From: Pleomorphochaeta sp.
Lineage (GTDB): Bacteria > Spirochaetota > Spirochaetia > Sphaerochaetales > Sphaerochaetaceae
Reading direction: 5' to 3'
Length of the DNA: 64,000 nucleotides
NCBI GenBank assembly: GCA_028532815.1
Contig: JAQQAS010000040.1
Coordinates: 38,838-102,837, forward strand
The translations under genes and the position numbers were made by a program. This document shows positions 52,848 to 60,026 of the stretch, one piece after another (the first letter of the stretch is position 1; the number at the start of each line of letters is the position of its first letter). A model generated the notes under the pieces. The model worked only from the letters and a program-made list of their open reading frames with translations, searched no databases and had not been told where the DNA came from.

Positions 52848-54052
52848 TGTTTAAATTAGCTTGGAAAAATATATTAAGAAATAAAAGAAGATCTATACTT
52901 TCTGCAAGTGCTATCTTTTTAGCAGTAGTATTTGTTAGTGCTATGCTATCTCTTTATCAAGGAATGATAATGGATATGCAAGAAAATATAATTAATCATC
53001 AATTAGGAAATATTAACATCAAAACAAAACTATATGTTGAAAATGAGAGAATTCTTCCATTGCAATTCTATATTAAAAATGTAGATGAAAAAATTGAAGA
53101 TATTAACTCAATACCAGGAGTTGAATTTGCTACGGCTGTAACTAAAATACCTGCTATGACTTTTTTAGGTGATGAAAGTTATAATGTTAGTATTTATGGA
53201 GTTGACTTCGAAAACTCCCGATTTTTTGATGCAGGAATTTTAAATGCTGGTGATTTTCCTTCTTTAGAAAATCAAGTTCTTATTAGTTCTAAATTAGCTC
53301 AAGAGATGAATATTGGTGTTAATGATTCTTTTACATTCTTATCGAAAACAGCTATAGGTGGCTCTAATGCTCTTGGAGTTACAGTTTCTGGAATATATTC
53401 ATCAAATGATATGGATATGAATAACTTAAATTTTTATATATCCAATGATAAACTAAGTACTACACTTAGAATGGTAAATGGAGCTACTGAGATTTTAGTT
53501 TACACAGATAATCAGTTACAAAAATCTGTTGTGGAAGACAAATTAAATGATTCAACTCTTTATGTTGCTGATTGGAAAGATGATTCCTTAATAGGACAAA
53601 TGATTGATTTAGTTAAAGTAATATATGGAATTATACAAGTAATCTTTTTACTTTTTGCATCAACAATAATCTTAAATACTACAATGATGAGTATAATTGA
53701 GAGAAAAAGAGAAATTGCTACCCTTGTTGCTCTTGGATATAATCCTCATTGGATTAGAAGATTATTCCTATTTGAAACAGCTTTATTAACATTTATTGCT
53801 AGTGTATTTGGTGCAATAGTTGGAGCAATATTTATATCAATTTTAAATAAAACTGGATTAGATATGATTGCTATGGGAGGTGGAAGTGTTTCAGGGTACT
53901 CAATGAGTTCATATATTTATCCATTCTTACCTTTTGAAAACTTTGTTTATCTTATTCTTATTGCAATAGCAATTAGCACATTAACTTGTTTTTTCCCAAC
54001 AAAACGAGTACTGAAAATTGAGCCAGCAAAAGCTCTTCACGATGAAACTTAA
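52847..54052 (+). CDS. LolC/E-type FtsX-like ABC permease, second of pair
   Basis: 401 residues with the same four-helix FtsX layout as its neighbour but clearly divergent in the periplasmic domain. The N terminus (MFKLAWKNILRNKRRSILSASAIFLAVVFVSAMLSLYQGM) is classical for LolC/E, and the C-terminal helices include ILNTTMMSIIERKREIATLVALGYNPHWIRRLFLFETALLTFIASVFGAIVG and TCFFPTKRVLKIEPAKALHDE. It completes a heterodimeric permease. The next gene, encoding a LolA-like carrier, starts 10 bases later. Confidence 0.94.
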   Translation: MFKLAWKNILRNKRRSILSASAIFLAVVFVSAMLSLYQGMIMDMQENIINHQLGNINIKTKLYVENERILPLQFYIKNVDEKIEDINSIPGVEFATAVTKIPAMTFLGDESYNVSIYGVDFENSRFFDAGILNAGDFPSLENQVLISSKLAQEMNIGVNDSFTFLSKTAIGGSNALGVTVSGIYSSNDMDMNNLNFYISNDKLSTTLRMVNGATEILVYTDNQLQKSVVEDKLNDSTLYVADWKDDSLIGQMIDLVKVIYGIIQVIFLLFASTIILNTTMMSIIERKREIATLVALGYNPHWIRRLFLFETALLTFIASVFGAIVGAIFISILNKTGLDMIAMGGGSVSGYSMSSYIYPFLPFENFVYLILIAIAISTLTCFFPTKRVLKIEPAKALHDET

Positions 54053-54062
54053 GGAGAACACT

Positions 54063-54785
54063 ATGAATAAAAAATCTTTAACCCTATTTATAATGATGAT
54101 TTTATGCATTCAATTATATGCAGCTGATGTAAATTCTATTATAGAAAAATATGACTTTAACTCAACTTTTGATAGTTCAGTAGCAGAGAGTACAATAATT
54201 ATTAAGGATTCTCTTGGAACTTCAACTCAAAAAGTCAAAGCATATTCAAGAAAAAATGGTGATACATTAATTGAAATAACGGAAGGTCCCGATCAAGGCC
54301 AAAAAGTATTAAGACTAGATTCATCAATATTTCTTTATTATCCTGATGCAAACCAAATTATCAGACTACAAGGCTCTGCATTAAAAGATTCATTTATGGG
54401 TTCTGATTTCTCTTATGAAGATTTATCTGGAGATAATTCAATTATCAATAACTATGATGCAACTTTAGTAAATGAGGATGAAACAACTTATACTATCAAA
54501 TTAGAAGCAAAATCAAGAAAACAACCTTATCAAAAACAGTTATTAACTATTGATAAAGAAACCTTTGTCGCAACTAAAGCAACTCTTATGAGTGCAAGTG
54601 GAAAAGAACTTAGAAAGATGGAATCTTCTGATATTAGGAAAGTTGGAAATCGTTATGTTGCCTATAAAGTTGAAATGTATGATTTATTGAAAAAACAAGG
54701 CTCCACCACAATGATAATAGATTCATTAAATATTGATGAAAGTCTTGATCCATATCTTTTTACAACTGATAATTTATCATGGTAG
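54063..54785 (+). CDS. LolA-like outer-membrane lipoprotein-sorting protein
   Basis: Periplasmic carrier of 240 residues. I take the ATG at 54063 (MNKKSLTLFIMMILCIQLYAADVNSI) because AAGGAG precedes it and it gives a proper signal peptide, cut after LYA. The mature protein is beta-rich and matches the LolA/LolB-like (DUF4292/outer membrane lipoprotein-sorting) fold family: TSTQKVKAYSRKNGDTLIEITEGPDQGQKVLRLDSSIFLYYPDANQIIRLQGSALKDSFMGSDFSYEDLSG. This version follows FtsX-like permeases in many spirochaetes and moves hydrophobic cargo from the ABC complex. The cargo here is unknown. Confidence 0.87.
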   Translation: MNKKSLTLFIMMILCIQLYAADVNSIIEKYDFNSTFDSSVAESTIIIKDSLGTSTQKVKAYSRKNGDTLIEITEGPDQGQKVLRLDSSIFLYYPDANQIIRLQGSALKDSFMGSDFSYEDLSGDNSIINNYDATLVNEDETTYTIKLEAKSRKQPYQKQLLTIDKETFVATKATLMSASGKELRKMESSDIRKVGNRYVAYKVEMYDLLKKQGSTTMIIDSLNIDESLDPYLFTTDNLSW

Positions 54786-54795
54786 GTAATATAGT

Positions 54796-55755
54796 ATGAA
54801 AAAAATTATATCTTTATGTTTAGTTTTAACAATAGCAATGGCTTCATTTTTTGCAACTACCACTATTAAAGGAGACTTCTCATTAACTGGAGAGCTCTAT
54901 TTAGATTCCGATTTTAACATTAGTGAATCAAGTACATCAACAATAGATTTATTTCTATTATCAAAATCTAATAATGTTAAATATACAATAAAAAATTCAA
55001 CAGATATTACAACAAGTAGTATAGAAAACACTATTGATCAAGCTTATTTACAATTTAGAACGCCTTATAAAGAAAATTATTTAACATTTAGTTTTGGTAA
55101 AATTCCTTTAGATATTGGAGGAGATTGGTATTTTAATAGTGGAACTCCTTTTGACTATGATAAGACAACAATATTTGAAGAAGTTGATAATCCTTGGATT
55201 GCATCTGTTAAAACTAAATTATATGAAACAGAAGATTATAAAAGTATTAACTTTGAAGCTATAGCTAAACTGCCTTTAGAAGATGGAGATTCTAAAATTG
55301 GTGGAAGGCTTACCTATGATATTAATGATGACTATTTTGGTACTGTAGAAACTTCTTTTTTAACAGATTATTCTTCTTCTATCTTAAGTGGCGGGTTTAA
55401 TGGAAATTACTTCTTTGACTATGGAATATATGCTAAAACAGATTTACAAGAATTAGATGATTTTGAAGCATCAATTTATCTGTTAAAAATTTATCCAAGC
55501 TTTACTTATAAGGTAGAAGCATTATATACAAATGATGATCAAACTTTATATCTATTTCCAACTGTATCTTATATAGCTAATAGCAAAACTACTATATCGG
55601 CTTCCTTATTTACAACTTTTATTGATGGAGATTTTAATTTTAGTCCATACATTACATATAGCTTCAATATTCTTCAAGGTTTAGATATTAGCGCTTATTA
55701 TATCTATAATTCAAACACCCATAATTTATCTGCCACTATTACACATAAATTCTAG
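54796..55755 (+). CDS. Putative outer-membrane beta-barrel protein
   Basis: 319 residues with a signal peptide (MKKIISLCLVLTIAMASFFA) and a mature part of alternating hydrophobic and polar residues typical of amphipathic beta strands, ending in ...LSATITHKF, where a terminal Phe is the usual barrel-assembly signal. I see no homology to a named porin. It begins 10 bases after the LolA-like gene and closes the operon. It could be the outer-membrane partner of the ABC/LolA-like pathway, either as exit channel or as recipient of the cargo; this rests on gene order alone. Confidence 0.75.
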   Translation: MKKIISLCLVLTIAMASFFATTTIKGDFSLTGELYLDSDFNISESSTSTIDLFLLSKSNNVKYTIKNSTDITTSSIENTIDQAYLQFRTPYKENYLTFSFGKIPLDIGGDWYFNSGTPFDYDKTTIFEEVDNPWIASVKTKLYETEDYKSINFEAIAKLPLEDGDSKIGGRLTYDINDDYFGTVETSFLTDYSSSILSGGFNGNYFFDYGIYAKTDLQELDDFEASIYLLKIYPSFTYKVEALYTNDDQTLYLFPTVSYIANSKTTISASLFTTFIDGDFNFSPYITYSFNILQGLDISAYYIYNSNTHNLSATITHKF

Positions 55756-55756
55756 G

Positions 55757-55776
55757 TTTTATAACATATTATAAAA
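55757..55776 (+). terminator. Candidate AT-rich hairpin after the barrel gene
   Basis: Perfect 8-bp inverted repeat TTTTATAA-CATA-TTATAAAA just after the stop. Only ATTTATTT follows and the stem is all A-T, so termination would be weak. Confidence 0.35.
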
Positions 55777-55856
55777 ATTTATTTCCAAGTTAATTGAAAA
55801 TGTGTTAAATAATATTAATTTTTTACAATTTATTAGCTAAATTAATAAATTCATTC

Positions 55857-55862
55857 TATAAT
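55857..55862 (+). promoter_or_regulatory. -10 element of the MFS gene implying a leaderless mRNA
   Basis: TATAAT ends seven bases before the ATG at 55870 and no Shine-Dalgarno sequence is present. The -35 at 17 bp (TAGCTA) is poor. Confidence 0.4.
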
Positions 55863-55869
55863 TGAATTT

Positions 55870-57180
55870 ATGAATAAAATAATTAAAGACAAACCAAAAA
55901 CTTATGTATCGTGGGCTTTATATGATTGGGCTAATAGTGCTTTTGCAACTACTGTAATGGCAGGGTTTTTTCCAGTTTTTTTTAGTGAATATTGGACACA
56001 AGGAGCTAAAGCATCAACTACAACTTTTTATTTAGGCTTAGGAAATAGTCTAGCCTCTTTAATTGTTGCTATCCTTGCCCCTATCTTAGGTGCTATTGCA
56101 GATCATGGAAATTACAAAAAAAGATTTCTCATTACCTTTGCTTTTCTCGGTTGTCTAATGAGTGGTAATTTAAGTTTAGTTCATGCTGGATATTGGCAAC
56201 TTGCTATTATATTTTATATAACAGCATGCATTGGTTTTTCAGGGGCAAACACATTTTATGATTCATTATTACCTTCCGTTGCTTCAGAGAACAAAGTTGA
56301 TTACGTCTCTTCATTAGGATATAGTCTTGGCTATATAGGAGGGGGTCTTCTTTTCTTAATAAACGTTACAATGTATTTAAAACCTGAATGGTTTAATCTA
56401 GCAGATGGAGTTGCAGCAATTAAAGCATCCTTCATTACAGTTGGTGTTTGGTGGTTTGTTTTCACAATTCCTCTAATTTTATTTGTAAAAGAAGAAAAAA
56501 ACAACAAAGACGTTAAAGTTAAAAAATCTATAAAAGTTGGATTGATTGAATTTAAAACAACAGTTAAAGATTTAAAACATCTTCCAACCTTATTAACTTT
56601 TTTAGTCGCATATTGGTTCTACATCGATGGTGTTGATACAATTGTTAGAATGGCTGTTGATTTTGGAACATCTTTAGGATTTTCATCAAGCTCATTAATT
56701 GTTGCCTTATTATTAACTCAATTTGTAGCTTTTCCTTCAGCTCTATTATATAGCTTGTTTGGTAAAAAAATTGGTATTAAGAAGGCTTTATTTGTTGCAA
56801 TTATTGCTTACACTATTATTGCAGGATTTGGAGCTCTAATGACAAAAGAATTCCATTTCTATTTACTCGCTAGTGCTATTGGACTTTTCCAAGGTGGTAT
56901 TCAAGCTTTATCTAGATCCTTCTATACTAGATTAATTCCAGAAAATAAGCATGCTGAATTCTTTGGATTCTTTAATATGCTAGGTAAATTTGCCGCTATT
57001 TTAGGACCTCTACTTCTAGGTCTTGTAACATTAATTACAGACAACAATAGATACGGTATAATTTCTCTTATTCTCTTGTTTGTTATCGGAGCTATATTAC
57101 TTAGTAAAGTTGACTTAGAAAACAACGACAAAGAAATTAAAAATTTCCTTGCCGCTAAAGAAAAACAATTAAATATTTAA
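55870..57180 (+). CDS. Atg22/UMF1-family MFS transporter
   Basis: 436-residue major facilitator with about 12 helices. The N terminus SWALYDWANSAFATTVMAGFFPVFFSEYW is the hallmark of the UMF1 (Atg22-like) family, as are AILAPILGAIADHGNYKKRFL, GANTFYDSLLPSVASENKVDYVSSLGYSLGYIGGG and the second-half GLFQGGIQALSRSFYTRLIPENKHAEFFGFFNMLGKFAAILGPLL. Yeast Atg22 effluxes amino acids from the vacuole; bacterial substrates are largely unknown. It has its own short intergenic promoter and converges on the fumarase beta gene six bases away. Confidence 0.92.
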   Translation: MNKIIKDKPKTYVSWALYDWANSAFATTVMAGFFPVFFSEYWTQGAKASTTTFYLGLGNSLASLIVAILAPILGAIADHGNYKKRFLITFAFLGCLMSGNLSLVHAGYWQLAIIFYITACIGFSGANTFYDSLLPSVASENKVDYVSSLGYSLGYIGGGLLFLINVTMYLKPEWFNLADGVAAIKASFITVGVWWFVFTIPLILFVKEEKNNKDVKVKKSIKVGLIEFKTTVKDLKHLPTLLTFLVAYWFYIDGVDTIVRMAVDFGTSLGFSSSSLIVALLLTQFVAFPSALLYSLFGKKIGIKKALFVAIIAYTIIAGFGALMTKEFHFYLLASAIGLFQGGIQALSRSFYTRLIPENKHAEFFGFFNMLGKFAAILGPLLLGLVTLITDNNRYGIISLILLFVIGAILLSKVDLENNDKEIKNFLAAKEKQLNI

Positions 57181-57186
57181 TTAGAT

Positions 57187-57705
57187 TTAATAAACACTAT
57201 TTCCCCGACTATCTATTGCTACGATACAGGGGAAATCTTCAACTGTTAATTTCAAAAGGGCCTCAGGTCCTAAATAATCAAAAGCTATTGTTTCAACTTT
57301 TTTGATTTTTGAATTATATAAAGCTCCACAACCTCCAAAGGCTGCTAAATATATACTCTTATTTTTAATAATAGAATTAATTACGTCTTTATTTCTTGGA
57401 CCTTTTCCTATCATTACATTTAAACCTAAATCCAACAAACGCGGAGAAAAAGCATCCATTCTAGCACTAGTGGTTGGTCCACAAGATCCAATAATAAAAT
57501 TATTCGGAGCTGGAGATGGACCCATATAATATATTGCTTGATCTTTTATAGCAAAGGGAAGATCTTTATTATTATCTAATAAGGAAAACATCTCTTTGTG
57601 AGCTTGATCTCTAGCAACATAAAGTTCTCCATTTAATCTAACTTCATCAAAGATTTCTAAACTTTTTATAATATCTTTAGTTAAGGGTAACTCTAAATTA
57701 ATCAT
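57187..57705 (-). CDS. fumB: Fumarate hydratase class I, beta subunit
   Basis: C-terminal domain of the iron-sulfur fumarase/tartrate dehydratase family as a separate 172-residue chain. LPLTKDIIKSLEIFDEVRLNGELYVARDQAHKEM is the standard opening, and FIIGSCGPTTSARMDAFSPRLLDLGLNVMIGKGPRN the substrate-binding core; GGCGALYNSKIKKVETIAFDYLGPEALLKLTVEDFP follows. The start overlaps the alpha-subunit gene by eight bases. Together they interconvert fumarate and malate in an oxygen-sensitive way; an L(+)-tartrate dehydratase is the alternative. Last gene of the def operon. The symbol refers to the beta chain, not E. coli FumB. Confidence 0.92.
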   Translation of the reverse strand: MINLELPLTKDIIKSLEIFDEVRLNGELYVARDQAHKEMFSLLDNNKDLPFAIKDQAIYYMGPSPAPNNFIIGSCGPTTSARMDAFSPRLLDLGLNVMIGKGPRNKDVINSIIKNKSIYLAAFGGCGALYNSKIKKVETIAFDYLGPEALLKLTVEDFPCIVAIDSRGNSVY

Positions 57706-58564
57706 CGATTTTTCCTCTATATGTAATCTGAGCTTTTCTATCTGCCCAACAATTAATAGAAACAGCTAAAGGAAGTCCTGCGATATGAGTTGGTTCCTGC
57801 TCAATATTTACAAAAAGAGCTGTTGTTACCCCGCCAAAGCCTCCAGATCCAATCTTTGTATCATTGATTTTTCTTAAAATTTCTTCTTCAAGTTCAATAT
57901 ATCTTTTATCTAAATTTTCTTTATCAAAATCTCTAATCAACGCTCTCTTAGATAGATAAGCAGCACGCTCCATTGTTCCACCTAACCCTATTCCAACACA
58001 AATGGGAGGACAAGGTTTTCCCCCTGCTGTTTTAACAATATCTAGTACTGCCTCAACAACACCTTCTTTTGCAGCTGTCGGATTAAGCATTTTCACACCA
58101 CAACAATTTTCAGAACCGAAGCCCTTCAATAATACTCTAACTGTGAGTTCATCCCCATCAATAATATTATAAGTAATTATTGGAGGTAAATTTGTTTTAG
58201 TATTAACTCTATCAAAAACAGGTTCACTAACAACACTTTTTCTAAAGTTACCTTCTTCACTTGCTAAAGTACAAGATTTAATAATAGCTTTTTCAATTGT
58301 TGCTAAACTATTTTTATTATCTCTTCCAATATCAACAAAAACATCAAACATACCAGTATCCTGGCACATAGGAATTTTTGTTTTTTTAGAAAGTTCTAAA
58401 TTTTCTAATATACTATTTAGTACAACAAGAGAAGCCTTAGAGTTTTTAGAAAGTTCTTTTTCTTCTCTTTCTTTTGCTTTCTTTATTAAATTAATTACAG
58501 AAGAATCTAATTCAAGAGAACTCTTTATTAAGGCATCTTTTAATTGGTTTACAAAATCTTGCAT
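57698..58564 (-). CDS. fumA: Fumarate hydratase class I, alpha subunit
   Basis: N-terminal iron-sulfur domain of the class I fumarase/tartrate dehydratase family, 288 residues. The cluster cysteines are visible in PMCQDTGMFDVFVDIG, GFGSENCCGVKMLNPTA and PCPPICVGIGLGGTMERAAYLSKRAL. The conserved SEPVFDRVNTKTNLPP-type segment is present too. AAGGAATAGATAA before the ATG gives initiation, and the start directly abuts the vanZ stop. Acts with the beta chain in the reductive branch of the citrate cycle or in malate/fumarate metabolism. Tartrate dehydratase cannot be excluded. The symbol refers to the alpha chain. Confidence 0.93.
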   Translation of the reverse strand: MQDFVNQLKDALIKSSLELDSSVINLIKKAKEREEKELSKNSKASLVVLNSILENLELSKKTKIPMCQDTGMFDVFVDIGRDNKNSLATIEKAIIKSCTLASEEGNFRKSVVSEPVFDRVNTKTNLPPIITYNIIDGDELTVRVLLKGFGSENCCGVKMLNPTAAKEGVVEAVLDIVKTAGGKPCPPICVGIGLGGTMERAAYLSKRALIRDFDKENLDKRYIELEEEILRKINDTKIGSGGFGGVTTALFVNIEQEPTHIAGLPLAVSINCWADRKAQITYRGKIDD

Positions 58565-59026
58565 TTATCTATTCCTTGCAATTGCAATTTTAATTACTGC
58601 TTGAAGAACATAATATCCTATTGCACAACCAACTAATAAACCAAGGCCATCTGCAACTATATCGTAGATATCAAATTCCCTTTCAACTGTTTTTTGAATA
58701 AATTCTAATATTGTACCTATAATAACTCCAGAGACTAAGGTAAAAACTGAAGGTAGGATAATCCAATTAGATGTTAATATATCTTTATTTTGATGATGCA
58801 ATGTAAATGAAATTCTTACAAAAGAGAAATATAGAAATACTCCTAAAATTGCATATGCTAACATATGTGCACCTTTATCATCAAATGGAATAAAATTAAC
58901 ACTGTCTAATCTTTCACTTGAAATTAAACTAACATAAGAAATAACTCCAATTAAAATTATGCTACAAACTATTCCGAGTACACTCATTCTATATAATATT
59001 ATACTAGTGGAATTTTTATTCTCCAT
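58565..59026 (-). CDS. VanZ-like membrane protein
   Basis: 153 residues from the ATG at 59026, which follows AAGGAG at nine bases; an ATG eight codons upstream has no such site. Four hydrophobic segments (near 13-35, 50-70, 88-108 and 130-148) with the VanZ family pattern: PFDDKGAHMLAYAILGVFLYFSFV (the DKxxH motif), ISGTILEFIQ-like GTILEFIQKTVEREFDIYDIVADGLGLLVGCAIGY. The exact function is unknown; VanZ of enterococci gives low-level teicoplanin resistance and the wider family may act on membrane lipids. It overlaps the radical SAM gene by 11 bases. Confidence 0.88.
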   Translation of the reverse strand: MENKNSTSIILYRMSVLGIVCSIILIGVISYVSLISSERLDSVNFIPFDDKGAHMLAYAILGVFLYFSFVRISFTLHHQNKDILTSNWIILPSVFTLVSGVIIGTILEFIQKTVEREFDIYDIVADGLGLLVGCAIGYYVLQAVIKIAIARNR

Positions 59027-60026
59027 TATATAAATCTCCTTGTATTGCATCGATTTTATTCATACTTCTTTGTAAGTATTGAATAAATTTTGACTTATCA
59101 TAAAAATTTCTTGGTGCTGCAAGTCTATGAGGCGGGGTTTCACATAATAGTCTTTGGATAATAATAGAAGGTGACAATCTTCTCAAAAAATATATACAAT
59201 GCTCAATAGCCCGAGATGTACTTGCTACTGTAAGTTCTCCCCTTATATATTCATCAAATAATGCCGTTCCACCTAATATATCTAAATTATGAATTTTGAT
59301 TGCTTCAATCTTTAATTCATTAATCAATTTAATAGTATTATCATACTCTTTATAACCTTCATTTGGTAAGCCAGTTATAATATGAACAGATACCTTAATT
59401 CCATTATTATGCAACGCGATTACAGCTTTCTTAAATGTCTCAACATCATGACCTCTATTAATAGAATCTAATGTTATATTATTTCCGCTTTGTAGTCCAA
59501 CTTCAACCCATACATCTTTAACTTTTTGTTTATATGAGACTAATAATTTAATTACATCTTCCTCCAAACAATCAGGTCTTGTTGAAACAATAAACTCAGT
59601 AAAAGGATATAAAGAAAGGCCTTTATCAAAAATAGCTTTTAACTCATCAATAGGTGCGTATGTACTTGTCCAAGCTTGGAAATACAAACTAATACCTTCA
59701 GTGTTATAACGCTCTTTAATAAAGTTCGTTCCTTTTTCTACTTGAAATTCTAATGATTCAAGCCTTTTTTCTAAACTTATTCTTTTTCTAGGTCCACAAT
59801 GTGCAACTTTTTTTTGAAAGCTGCTATCTCTTTTCCATATTCCTTCTCCCTCTCTTAGATAAGTAGCACTAGCACCTGTTCCATCACAGAACACACACCC
59901 ACCGCTTCTATCTTTTTCTCTATTGGGACAAGAAAAACCACCATCAACTCCTATTCTATATACACTTGTTGAATACGTATCAATTAAATATTGTTTATAC
60001 GTTCTCCAAGGTAAACCTCTACTCAT
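59016..60026 (-). CDS. TIGR01212-family radical SAM protein
   Basis: 336 residues. The N-terminal cluster motif is the unusual CPNREKDRSGGCVFCDGTGA spacing of the YhcC/TIGR01212 group, with the first Cys followed by GGCxFC. Other landmarks are SLYFQAWTSTYAPIDELKAIFD, STRPDCLEEDVIKLL and VEVGLQSGNNITLDSINRGHDVETFKKAV. The C-terminal CETPPHRLAAPRNFYDKSKFIQYLQRSM is typical too. The reaction is not established for this group, though a role in sulfur or tRNA metabolism has been proposed for relatives. Overlaps the patatin gene by four bases and the vanZ gene by 11. Confidence 0.92.
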   Translation of the reverse strand: MSRGLPWRTYKQYLIDTYSTSVYRIGVDGGFSCPNREKDRSGGCVFCDGTGASATYLREGEGIWKRDSSFQKKVAHCGPRKRISLEKRLESLEFQVEKGTNFIKERYNTEGISLYFQAWTSTYAPIDELKAIFDKGLSLYPFTEFIVSTRPDCLEEDVIKLLVSYKQKVKDVWVEVGLQSGNNITLDSINRGHDVETFKKAVIALHNNGIKVSVHIITGLPNEGYKEYDNTIKLINELKIEAIKIHNLDILGGTALFDEYIRGELTVASTSRAIEHCIYFLRRLSPSIIIQRLLCETPPHRLAAPRNFYDKSKFIQYLQRSMNKIDAIQGDLYNGE

